A stretch of DNA of 64,000 nt, taken from NCBI GenBank assembly GCA_016720545.1, contig JADKKK010000018.1:1-64000 (forward strand), written 5' to 3'. The position numbers were made by a program, and so were the translations under genes. Of this stretch, positions 16,944 to 24,877 are shown piece by piece. Every line of letters starts with the position of its first letter. Position 1 is the stretch's first letter. Below the pieces are notes generated by a model. That model was not told the DNA's origin and searched no databases. It was given only the letters and a program-made list of their open reading frames with translations. This stretch comes from Myxococcales bacterium. Lineage in GTDB: Bacteria > Myxococcota_A > Polyangia > Polyangiales > Polyangiaceae.

Positions 16944-17741
16944 TCACGGCCCGAAGAACCCGCCCATCGGCACGCCGGCGCGCGCTCGGCTCATGCGCAG
17001 CGTCGACTGGCTCACCATCTGGAACAGCGCGCGAATGCTGGACGCCGTCGCCTGCGCGCTCACCGCGACCGAGCCCCGCGGGAAGCCCATTTTCCTGGCC
17101 ACCTCGTGGAAGTCGACGTCGGCGCCGACGCCCACGAACGCGAGCTGGAAGGTCTCGGTCGCGAGGACGTCTCGGGCGAGCGCGTGGCAGTGCGATGCCC
17201 GCCTACGCGAGCCGCAGTCTTCGCCGTCGGTGAGCACCACGACGATGCTCCGCGTGGGCGTCCCCGCGGCGCGGAGCCGCTCCGCGTAGGCCACGTTCGC
17301 GAGGACACCGTCGCAGAACGTGTCGTAGAGCTTGGTGCCGCCGAGGCCGCGGTAGTTGCTCGGGTCGAGCCGCGTCGCGTCGGTGACCGGGACGTACGAG
17401 TGGACGACCCGCGCCTCGTCGTTGAACGTCCACAGGGCGAGCACCACGGAGTCGCGCTCACGTGCGTCGACGAAGGCGCTCACGAGCTCGCCGTAGCCCC
17501 GCATGACGGCGTCCTCGAGGCCGCGGGTGTGGATGCTCGTCGAGGCGTCGACCAGCACCGTGACGAGGGTCACGTCGGAGGCCACGAGGTCCTCGGCGTC
17601 CACGCCGGCGGCCCCGGCGATCACGATCTGCCCAAGGTCGCCACCAAGGGCGGAGGTCTGGGCGGCGACGGTCGCCTGGCTCAAGGTGCCCGACGCGGCG
17701 GCCTGGCCGAGGAGCTTCGAGAGATCGGAGGAGTGGCTCAT
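16944..17741 (-). CDS. VWA-domain protein (YegL/TerY-like)
   Basis: 265 residues. A single von Willebrand A domain fills residues about 55-240, with a complete metal-ion-dependent adhesion site: DASTS (DxSxS), the Thr in LGGTKLYD and the Asp in VVLTDGEDC. No signal peptide or membrane helix, so cytosolic, as for YegL/TerY. An AAAGGACT-type Shine-Dalgarno stands 5 nt before the ATG at 17741. In yegI-yegK-yegL and ter systems such proteins accompany a PP2C phosphatase and a zinc-ribbon kinase, both present upstream here. It probably acts as a metal-dependent scaffold or phosphorylation target. Confidence 0.85.
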   Translation of the reverse strand: MSHSSDLSKLLGQAAASGTLSQATVAAQTSALGGDLGQIVIAGAAGVDAEDLVASDVTLVTVLVDASTSIHTRGLEDAVMRGYGELVSAFVDARERDSVVLALWTFNDEARVVHSYVPVTDATRLDPSNYRGLGGTKLYDTFCDGVLANVAYAERLRAAGTPTRSIVVVLTDGEDCGSRRRASHCHALARDVLATETFQLAFVGVGADVDFHEVARKMGFPRGSVAVSAQATASSIRALFQMVSQSTLRMSRARAGVPMGGFFGP

Positions 17742-17873
17742 GGGAGTCCTTTCGCTTCAATGGGTGTATACTGCATGTGAATGGGGCGAGCGCGCCGGGG
17801 CGGAGACCGCGCCGCGGTCACTCAGGCTCTCTGTCCGGCTTTCGAGGGGCGCGACGTCGGCGCCGCGCGGCGG

Positions 17874-18851
17874 TCAGATCACGATGGGGTCGGTGGTCTT
17901 GACGATGCGCATACCGGCGGCGCGCAGCTCGTCGAGCCCGGCCTCGGCGATGCGGGGAAAGTCGAGCTCGGCCGGCAGGGGGGAGAGCGGCGGCGCGGGC
18001 ACCGGGCTCATCGCGTCCTCGAGGACGTACACCTTGTCCATGAGCGAGCGGTCGGTGGCCTCGATGTGGGTGCGCATGTCGCGCAAGGTCGAGAGCACGC
18101 AGTGGCTCTTCGCTTGGCCAAACACGTACACGCGGTCGTATTCCATGAGCATCTTGAAGAAGGCGGCGTTGAACGTGCCGACGCTCCGACCGCCGAGCTC
18201 GAGCACCTCGGGCGACATGACCGAGTAGTTCTCCGTGAGCGCGTGGGTGCCCTTGGTCTCGAAGTGGGTCTGCTGGCGGCGCGCGACGGAGTGAAAGATC
18301 GCCGCCTCCATGAGCGCCGGCACGAGCGCGTGAGAGAGCCCGCCGAGGAGCGTATGATACGGCCAGATCGTGAGCACGTATTTGCCCTGCTCGGCGAGCC
18401 GCCGCGTGTACTCGAGCGACTCGCGAGGGTGGGCGACCGGCTGCCACTTCCCCGCGCGCACGTCGTCGTGCGTGATGACCGAGAAGGGCGCCGGATGGCG
18501 ACCGTCGGCGTCAACCCACCAGGAGGGGTGGAAGATCTGAAAGACGCGGTGGGTGTCGAGCGAGAAGTGGAGCCCGGTCACGAGGTGGAGATTCCCGTAG
18601 AGCCACCGCAGGGTCCGCCGGGTGTCGTCCACCGCGCCGGGCACGAACAGGCTCGCGCCGGGGACGCAGAAGCCAACCTGGCAGTCGATGCCGAAGGCGG
18701 CGATCCGGAACGTGTCGCGCGTGGCCGGGGTCACGTTGTGGGCCTGCGCGTACGCGGTGGCCTCCTCGGCGACGAGGGCGGCGCGCTCCAGTACGAGCTC
18801 CGAGACGCCACCGGGACGGGCGGGATCGTAGAACGAGGGGAAGGGGAGCAT
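17874..18851 (-). CDS. Nicotinamidase/isochorismatase-like cysteine hydrolase
   Basis: 325 residues, longer than typical PncA (about 190-210). Visible active-site elements: FGIDCQVGFCVPG (catalytic Asp), SLDTHRVFQIFHPSW (Asp/His/His metal site), IWPYHTLLGG (replacing the usual WPxHC), a Lys in FETKGTHA, and GQAKSHCVLST with the catalytic Cys. The Asp-Lys-Cys triad and metal ligands therefore look intact, suggesting amide hydrolysis of nicotinamide or a related compound. Extra N- and C-terminal segments are unexplained. An AGAAAGGA ribosome binding site precedes the ATG at 18851. Located between the kinase and VWA genes. Confidence 0.75.
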   Translation of the reverse strand: MLPFPSFYDPARPGGVSELVLERAALVAEEATAYAQAHNVTPATRDTFRIAAFGIDCQVGFCVPGASLFVPGAVDDTRRTLRWLYGNLHLVTGLHFSLDTHRVFQIFHPSWWVDADGRHPAPFSVITHDDVRAGKWQPVAHPRESLEYTRRLAEQGKYVLTIWPYHTLLGGLSHALVPALMEAAIFHSVARRQQTHFETKGTHALTENYSVMSPEVLELGGRSVGTFNAAFFKMLMEYDRVYVFGQAKSHCVLSTLRDMRTHIEATDRSLMDKVYVLEDAMSPVPAPPLSPLPAELDFPRIAEAGLDELRAAGMRIVKTTDPIVI

Positions 18852-18911
18852 GGGTCGGGTCCTTTCTGCGGGATGGCCCGCGAGGGGTCGTGGGCGTGGT
18901 CAAGGGAAGGG

Positions 18912-20729
18912 TCAGGAGAGCGCGAGCCGCACGATACGTGTGAAGTGCACGGCGTAGAGAGCTCCGCGCGCGTCGACGTGGAGCTCGGGGGCGCCGTCGA
19001 GCCACGGGGTGATCTCGGGGAACGAGCGCACCTCCCGCAGCGCGCCGGACACCGGCCCGTAGAGCCGCACGCCCTGGGCGGAGGGCACGGCGAGCAGACC
19101 GCGGGCGAGGGCGCCACTTCGGGCCTCGGCGAGCAGCGGCGACGAGTCCGCCGGGCCGGAGGCGGAGGCGAGGAGGCGGCCGCCGCGTTCGAACATATGC
19201 AATATGCAGATAGTTTCGCGGCCGTCGTCGAGGGCGAGGCCGAAGAGCACGTGGGCGTCGTCGAAGTGAGCGAACGCGTCGACCGTGCGCCCCTCGAGCG
19301 CCGGGAGCTCCACCTGCCGTAGGCCGCCCGACGTGGGCGAGAAGAGGAAGCCGAGCGCGACGCGCCCAGCGCGGTAGAAGGCGAAGGCCTGGTGCTCGCC
19401 CGAGAAGACGCGAGTCCGCCCCGCGAACACGGCCCCCACGCGGGTGCCCGCGCGGACGCGCTCGAGCCACCCGTCGCGGACGCGGAGCGCCTCGCCGGCG
19501 CCTGTGGTGGCGAACGCCTCTCGCGCGAGCGGATCGCCCCCGCCGATTCGCTCGACCGTCCCGTCGTGGCCGTGGCGGACCGCCGCCTCCGCGGTGACCA
19601 CCCAGGTCGCGCGCGGCTCGAGCTCGATCCTCGCGAGCGGCGGAGGCTCGGGCAGCGAGAAGCCGCCCTCGCGCACGAGCCGGCCGGCTCGCGCGAACGC
19701 GAAGAGGAGCGCGCCGCCCACGACGCGCGCCGCGACGACGCCCTCTCCTTCGTGTAAGATGCACGCATCGACGCGCTCTCGCGCGCGCGGTCCGGCGCTC
19801 GGGGTGGCGCCGCTTGATCGTGTGCAGGCCGGGCAGGCGCGCCGCGCGTGCTCCGCGCCGCAGCCCGCGCAGCGTGAGAAGCGCGCGCCGGCGAGCGCGG
19901 GCGGCGGGGCGACGCAGCGATCGCGCTCGAACACGCCCTCGAAGTAGTCGAGCCACGCGTCGTCGAGCGAGTCGGGTCGCGCGGCGACGCGCGGGCGCGC
20001 CACGTCGTGGCGGAGCGCGGACACCCTCGCCGCGGCGCGGCGCGCGAGCGTGGCGTGCGACGCGTGCACGCCGCCGTAGGGGTGCATGAAGAGGAGCGCC
20101 TCGAACGCCAGCACGGCGAGCGCGTAGAAGTCCGTGCGTGGCGAAAAGCACGGCGCCTTGGCCAGATCGCGGCCGTAGAGCGAGGGGTGCACGTACCGCT
20201 CGTGCGCCACAGGGCAGCCGAACGCGCCGTGCTGCATCGAGTCGGCGTCGATGAGGTGGGTCTCGAGCGCCTCCGGCGCGCGGCTCAGCAGCACGTTCCC
20301 CGAGTTCAGGTCGCCCACGACCACGCCGCGCGCGTGGAGCGTCGCCAGCAGCGCAGCCGCAGAGAGCACCCACCGCGCGACGTCGTCGCCGGTGACGTGC
20401 TCGCGCTCGCGGAAGCGGCGGTCGCCGAGCCGCCCGGCGTCGAACGCGCCGTCGACGAGCCGCATCGCGTACCCGCTGAGCTCGCCGGTGCGCGGATCAC
20501 GCGCCAGCCGTCGTGGCGCGACGACCTGCCGTGGAAGCCCCGGCGGGAAGGCCGCGAGCCTCCGGGCGCGGGCGCGTGAGGGAGCGAAGAAGACCTTCAC
20601 GGCCTCGGCCCCGAGGCGGTACACGCGGCCCTCGCCCCCCTCGCCGAGGAGCGCGTCGTCCCCCAGCGTGACCGGCGCGCTGGCGCCGTCGAGCAGCACG
20701 GTGACCGGCGCCGTCGCGGACGCGCTCAC
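18912..20729 (-). CDS. YegI/TerY-P-type protein kinase with zinc ribbon and C-terminal propeller-like region
   Basis: 605 residues. Residues about 25-290 are a kinase fold: glycine loop LGEGGEGRVYRL, Lys in EAVKVFF, catalytic loop VVVGDLNSGNVLL (HRD replaced by VGD, as in the YegI group) and metal motif LIDADSMQHG in place of DFG. A zinc ribbon follows (CAGCGAEHARRACPAC, about 310-325). The last 270 residues are beta-rich with repeated short strands, like a beta-propeller sensor. Cytosolic, no membrane segment. The GTG at 20729 overlaps the PP2C stop (GTGA), so kinase and phosphatase are coupled. Domain calls for the last part are by eye. Confidence 0.75.
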   Translation of the reverse strand: MSASATAPVTVLLDGASAPVTLGDDALLGEGGEGRVYRLGAEAVKVFFAPSRARARRLAAFPPGLPRQVVAPRRLARDPRTGELSGYAMRLVDGAFDAGRLGDRRFREREHVTGDDVARWVLSAAALLATLHARGVVVGDLNSGNVLLSRAPEALETHLIDADSMQHGAFGCPVAHERYVHPSLYGRDLAKAPCFSPRTDFYALAVLAFEALLFMHPYGGVHASHATLARRAAARVSALRHDVARPRVAARPDSLDDAWLDYFEGVFERDRCVAPPPALAGARFSRCAGCGAEHARRACPACTRSSGATPSAGPRARERVDACILHEGEGVVAARVVGGALLFAFARAGRLVREGGFSLPEPPPLARIELEPRATWVVTAEAAVRHGHDGTVERIGGGDPLAREAFATTGAGEALRVRDGWLERVRAGTRVGAVFAGRTRVFSGEHQAFAFYRAGRVALGFLFSPTSGGLRQVELPALEGRTVDAFAHFDDAHVLFGLALDDGRETICILHMFERGGRLLASASGPADSSPLLAEARSGALARGLLAVPSAQGVRLYGPVSGALREVRSFPEITPWLDGAPELHVDARGALYAVHFTRIVRLALS

Positions 20730-21466
20730 GACGCCCTCGCCACGATCGCGACGGCCACGTCGTCCATGAACACGCCCTCGTGGCTGAGGGCGCGCAGGCG
20801 TCGCTCGAGCCACGATGGGTGCCGCGCACCGACCGCCCCGTCGCGGAGCGCCGCGAGCGGATCTTCGTCGGGGGCGCCGGTGCCGAGCAGCGGGAAGAGG
20901 CCGTCGGTCGCGATGAGCAGGGACTGCAGCTCGACCGCCGGCCGATCGAAGAGCACCGTAGGCCCACCGTGGGGGAGACCGAGGAGCCCATACCCCGGGT
21001 AATCGGGCGCGTTGCCTTCGCCCGGCAGCACGGCGCCCCGCTCGTCGTTGTACGCCGCGAGCCCGTCACCCTGGGCCAGCACCGCCACGCGCTCCGACGT
21101 GACGAACGCGCACACGAAGGAGAACAGGAACATCGACGCGACCGCCTCGTCGCGCGCGCCGTCGGCGTCGAGGGCGTCGACCACCGAGGCGAGGAACCCC
21201 TGGAGGTCCTCTCCGAGGCGCCGCGCGAGGTCCCTCGGGGCCACGGACGCGAGCGCACGCGGGCCGTGCGAAGCGAGCCAGGTCGCGGCGAGCCGGGCCC
21301 CGACCTCGGACCCCGGGGCGCTGCCGCATCCGTCCGTGACAGCGAGGCCGAGCCCGGCCGGGCCTCGCCACACGGCCAGCCCGTCCTGCCCGTCGCGCAG
21401 CGCGCGCCGGTGCTCGCGCCCCTGAATCCGCCCGCAGTGGAGTTCATACAACCGTGAAAGAGTCAT
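20726..21466 (-). CDS. Minimal PP2C-type protein phosphatase (YegK/PphC-like)
   Basis: 246 residues from the ATG at 21466. Metal-binding PP2C motifs are visible: AVTDGCGSAPGSEVGARLAA (DGxG), LLIATDGLF and FMDDVAVAIV at the C-terminus. The domain is shorter than housekeeping PP2Cs, as in the TerY-P/YegK subgroup. It presumably removes phosphates placed by the overlapping downstream kinase. The open frame extends upstream to 21748 but that part lacks protein character and would overlap the small gene at 21562. No strong ribosome binding site is seen. Confidence 0.75.
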   Translation of the reverse strand: MTLSRLYELHCGRIQGREHRRALRDGQDGLAVWRGPAGLGLAVTDGCGSAPGSEVGARLAATWLASHGPRALASVAPRDLARRLGEDLQGFLASVVDALDADGARDEAVASMFLFSFVCAFVTSERVAVLAQGDGLAAYNDERGAVLPGEGNAPDYPGYGLLGLPHGGPTVLFDRPAVELQSLLIATDGLFPLLGTGAPDEDPLAALRDGAVGARHPSWLERRLRALSHEGVFMDDVAVAIVARAS

Positions 21467-21561
21467 ATGTACTTGTTGTGGCGTGGGCGAACGGAAGTCA
21501 AGGCGCCTCGCGTCGCTTTTGCGAGCCGTCGGCGCCGGCTGAAGTCTCGGCGCGGGCGAGC

Positions 21562-21789
21562 TCAGCGCGTGATGGGCGGCATGGCTACGCGGACGAGGAT
21601 CCCGTCCTGCGCGCTGGTGAACCACGAGGACCCGACGCCGCAGTGAGTGCAGCTGAGGCGGTACGCGCGCGTGCCGTCGATCGAGAGCGCGACGTTGGCG
21701 CCGTCGGCAGGACACACCGTGGGCGCACCCGCGCGGTAGCTGGCCCACAGCCGCTCGACCTCCGCCTCGGTATACTGGGGTGCGCTCAT
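21562..21789 (-). CDS. Small hypothetical protein with Cys pair
   Basis: 75 residues from the ATG at 21789 (MSAPQYTEAEVERLW). One possible metal site combines VCPADG with SCTHCGVGSSWF. I do not recognise the family. It lies 95 nt upstream of the PP2C gene on the same strand and could be the first gene of the kinase/phosphatase/VWA cluster. Divergent from the SDR gene; the 170 nt between them must hold both promoters. Confidence 0.5.
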   Translation of the reverse strand: MSAPQYTEAEVERLWASYRAGAPTVCPADGANVALSIDGTRAYRLSCTHCGVGSSWFTSAQDGILVRVAMPPITR

Positions 21790-21960
21790 CGCGTTCTGCT
21801 CCGATGTTCGTGAAGATCCCGCCTCGGGGGCACTCGGCCGAGGAGCATAGTACGGCCCGTCCCCCGGTGGGGAGCGGCCGCGCGGGTCCTCGCGCTTTTG
21901 TGGCGACGCTCGCTTAGCCAAGGCTTCCGCCGGAGCCTCCGGCTCTGTAATGTTCGCCCG

Positions 21961-22689
21961 ATGCCACACGGAGAGCGGAGGGGCCGAAAGGTGCTGGTGG
22001 TCGGCGCGACCGGGCGCCTCGGCGTCGCGATCGCGCTCGGGCTCGCGCGGCGGGGCGATCTGCCCGTGCTCACCGCCCGGGATCCGGCCAAACTGGCCAG
22101 CTTGGCGGACCTCCTGGCTGCCGAGGTCCCTGGCCCTCCCGCGCCCACCGTGTGCGCGGATCTATCCCGGCCCAACGCGGTGGACGACATCGTGGCCGGG
22201 CTCCGCGCGGGTGTGGGAACGGTGGACGACGTCGTGCTCGCGTGCGGCCCATTCCCGCGCACGCCGTTCGAGGCCCTCTGCCGCGAGGACCTCGAGCGGA
22301 CGCTCACCGTGCACGCCGTCGCGCCGCTCCTGCTCGTGCACGCGCTCGCGCAGGATCTCGCGACCGCGCAGGGCGCCGTGGTCGCGCTCGGCGACGCGGG
22401 CACCACGAGGCCGTATACGAACCACGTCGCCTATCTCACGGCGAAGGGCGCGGTGCGCACCGGGCTGCAGGCGCTGGCCGTCGAGCTGGCGCCCGCGGTG
22501 AGGGTCAACCTGGTTCAGCTCGGCATCGTCGCCGATCCCGAGGCGGACGCCGATCCTACGAGGCATCACCGGCTCGCGACGAGGTCGCTCCTCGGTCGGT
22601 TCGGCACGCCCGAAGAGGTCGTGCACGTCGTGCTCTCCCTGCTCGACGCTACCTGGGCGACGGGCGAGGTGTGGGGCGTCGGCCGGTAG
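21961..22689 (+). CDS. Short-chain dehydrogenase/reductase, pteridine-reductase-like
   Basis: 242 residues. N-terminal NAD(P) motif VVGATGRLGVAIALGLARRG, catalytic YLTAK (Tyr-x-x-x-Lys) near residue 160, preceded by GDAGTTRPYTNHVA and followed by ELAPAVRVNLVQLG. The last two are patterns of FolM/pteridine reductases. The usual catalytic Ser is replaced in the GDAGTT segment, as is common in that group. It probably reduces a dihydropterin or a similar carbonyl. The start is set at the ATG at 21961; the frame is open to 21898 but lacks family similarity. Confidence 0.75.
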   Translation: MPHGERRGRKVLVVGATGRLGVAIALGLARRGDLPVLTARDPAKLASLADLLAAEVPGPPAPTVCADLSRPNAVDDIVAGLRAGVGTVDDVVLACGPFPRTPFEALCREDLERTLTVHAVAPLLLVHALAQDLATAQGAVVALGDAGTTRPYTNHVAYLTAKGAVRTGLQALAVELAPAVRVNLVQLGIVADPEADADPTRHHRLATRSLLGRFGTPEEVVHVVLSLLDATWATGEVWGVGR

Positions 22690-22774
22690 TCGAGCTCGGG
22701 ATCGCCCGTCACGTCGACCCCGAGCGTCACGAGCGCGCCCTCGACCTCACTCCGCCGCGCGAGCCGAACGCGCT

Positions 22775-24646
22775 CTAGTCGCGGCCGTCGAACCGGGGGA
22801 TGTAGAAGCCGTCGCGCTCGGCCTCCGCCTCCTCGCGCTCGGTCTTGGGATCGCGCGCGGCGTCCAGGACCGCTTGTTGCGGGGGCGGGCCGCTAGGAAA
22901 CCAGATGGGTCGCATCAGGTTGCCGTAGGGCAGGCGCCGCTCGCGCGCCCGCTCGGCGGAGAGCGGCACGGGGATGCCCATCGGCGTGCCGTTCCAGTTC
23001 ACGGCGTCGTACGGCAGGGGCACGTAGGGTTGCGCGCACTCGGCCACGCCGTCGGGCCTGCGCCGGTACACGTCGAAGGCCGCGAGGCGGTACTCGAAGC
23101 AGTAGTGTTCGAGGAGCCAGCGACCAGGCTTCGCGTAGGCGCGCATGGGCCTCGCCATCATCACGCTGCCCGCGTCGACCACGATCTCGGGGCGTTCGCG
23201 GTCGAGGTCGGCGAGCAGGGCCTCGACGCTGCCCGGCACGATCCGGGAGCGCTCGAGCTCGAGGCGGTCCCAGAACCAGGGCACGAACCCCGTGACGTAG
23301 GTCTCGAAGACGAACCGCCCCGCGGGCCTGCGGTGCGCGTACTGGTAGATCCACGGGGAGAAGCCCCACACGAAGATGCGATCTTCCGGCTTCGTGCCGG
23401 CGGCGATGAGCTTGCCGCACAGCTGCGGGGTCCTGTCGTGGGTCACCCGGCCGTCGACGCGCTCGCCGAACACCGTGCTCAGCCCAGACGCGAAGATGAG
23501 CATCCCGAACGCCCCGATCGCGAGGCGGTTGAAGGCCGCGCGGTGTCGCAGGCGCTCTGCCGAGGGGCCCAGCATGGCCCCCGCGGCCAGCGCCAAGAAC
23601 GGCAGCGACTGCACGAAGTAGTGGGGGAAAAAGCGGTACATGGCCGACGCCGACAGCACCGCGAGCGCGAGGTTCGCGACCAGGTAGCGCCGCACACCAA
23701 AGCCCCGGAGCACGGGCCAGGCGACGCGCGCCTGCATGGCGCGCACGAGGCGCCGCGCGCCGCTAGGGATCGCCGCGCTCGCGATGCCGAGGAGGAGTAG
23801 GAAGTAGCCGGTCTGCTCGGTGAGGCGGAGGAAGAACGGGGTGAGGAGCGGGAAGAGCTTCCGCGTCGGCCGGAGGTGGACGTCGCGGTTGTAGACCACC
23901 GTGTAGTAGTAAAGCTCCTTGAGCGTTCCCTCGTGGGCCGCGTGCGCGATGAAGAGGGCGGGGAGCAGGGCGGTGCTCGCGGTGATGATGCCGAGGTCGG
24001 TGAGCCACTGCTTGGCCGGTTGCCGGTTGCGCCGGGCGCTCGCCAGGAGCCATACGCAGAGCGCGACGGGGTGGAGCGCCGCGCTCTGCTTGATCGCGAC
24101 CGCGATCCCGAAGAGCAGCCCGGACCCCGCGAGGAGCCACCGCCTGAGGTCCGCCGCGCGTGGGCTGGGCTGAAGCGCGAGCGCGCCGAGCAGACACCCG
24201 AACGTGAGGGGTGGGAGCTGGAGAGACTCGCCGTGGAGCGCCAGCCCGTCGAATGGGGGCACACCGAACGCGAGCGCGTACGCCATCACGAACGTGGCGA
24301 TGAGCACACCCGCGCGCGGCAGGAACGCCCGCGCGAACAGGTACACCGCGTAGAGGTTCAGCAGCGCCACGCCGAGGGCCCACAGGCGAAGCGCCCGGAG
24401 GTTGTCCCACCCGTGGAGCCACGCGACGAGCGTGTACACGTAGTACATCAGCGGGCCGCGCTGGCTCACGGCGCCGACGTAGAGCTTGTGCCCGTCCAGG
24501 ATGCGGCTCGCGAGCGCGCCCGCGTAGGCCTCGTCCACGTTGGCGAACGTGCCATAGGCGACGAGCGGGCTGTGCACGGCAGCGATGCTCGCGACGCCCC
24601 CGAACAGCGCCAACCGCTCGGACCAGTGAGCCTGGCGGTCAGCCAT
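22775..24646 (-). CDS. GT-C membrane glycosyltransferase (ArnT/GT39-like)
   Basis: 623 residues. Roughly ten hydrophobic segments cover residues 15-400. The first periplasmic loop contains NVDEAYAG, giving the acidic pair used by GT-C enzymes to bind polyprenyl-phosphate sugars, followed by YVGAVSQRGPLMYYVY. The C-terminal 220 residues are soluble and probably periplasmic. Expected to transfer a sugar from a lipid carrier onto an envelope acceptor. No neighbouring polysaccharide genes, so the acceptor is unknown. A hairpin region lies upstream at 24771-24798. Confidence 0.75.
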   Translation of the reverse strand: MADRQAHWSERLALFGGVASIAAVHSPLVAYGTFANVDEAYAGALASRILDGHKLYVGAVSQRGPLMYYVYTLVAWLHGWDNLRALRLWALGVALLNLYAVYLFARAFLPRAGVLIATFVMAYALAFGVPPFDGLALHGESLQLPPLTFGCLLGALALQPSPRAADLRRWLLAGSGLLFGIAVAIKQSAALHPVALCVWLLASARRNRQPAKQWLTDLGIITASTALLPALFIAHAAHEGTLKELYYYTVVYNRDVHLRPTRKLFPLLTPFFLRLTEQTGYFLLLLGIASAAIPSGARRLVRAMQARVAWPVLRGFGVRRYLVANLALAVLSASAMYRFFPHYFVQSLPFLALAAGAMLGPSAERLRHRAAFNRLAIGAFGMLIFASGLSTVFGERVDGRVTHDRTPQLCGKLIAAGTKPEDRIFVWGFSPWIYQYAHRRPAGRFVFETYVTGFVPWFWDRLELERSRIVPGSVEALLADLDRERPEIVVDAGSVMMARPMRAYAKPGRWLLEHYCFEYRLAAFDVYRRRPDGVAECAQPYVPLPYDAVNWNGTPMGIPVPLSAERARERRLPYGNLMRPIWFPSGPPPQQAVLDAARDPKTEREEAEAERDGFYIPRFDGRD

Positions 24647-24770
24647 CGCCCGGCCTCTCCCGTGCGTCTCGCGGGGCTCGCACGCGCATGGGATGCGGCG
24701 GAGGGAGGCGCAGGCGCGGGGATGCGCTCTCTAGGGCGATCGGCGACACGCCGCGGAATCTAGAGCACGC

Positions 24771-24798
24771 CTCGCGAATCGCGAACCCGATTCGCGAG
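24771..24798. promoter_or_regulatory. 11-bp perfect inverted repeat
   Basis: CTCGCGAATCG and CGATTCGCGAG flank CGAACC between two minus-strand genes. There is no adjacent T-run, so it may be an operator of the glycosyltransferase gene or a structure at the 3' end of the gene at 24878. Confidence 0.4.
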
Positions 24799-24877
24799 AC
24801 CTGGGCCAAACGTCGCCCCGAGCCGGCCGCCGGACCCCTCCGCGACGGGAACCTCGGCAGGCGCGCGGCGCTCTCGC

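Noticed and set aside
22070..22778. Overlapping frames on both strands of the SDR gene
   Set aside because: They have shadow composition; the SDR frame has the NAD and Tyr-Lys motifs.
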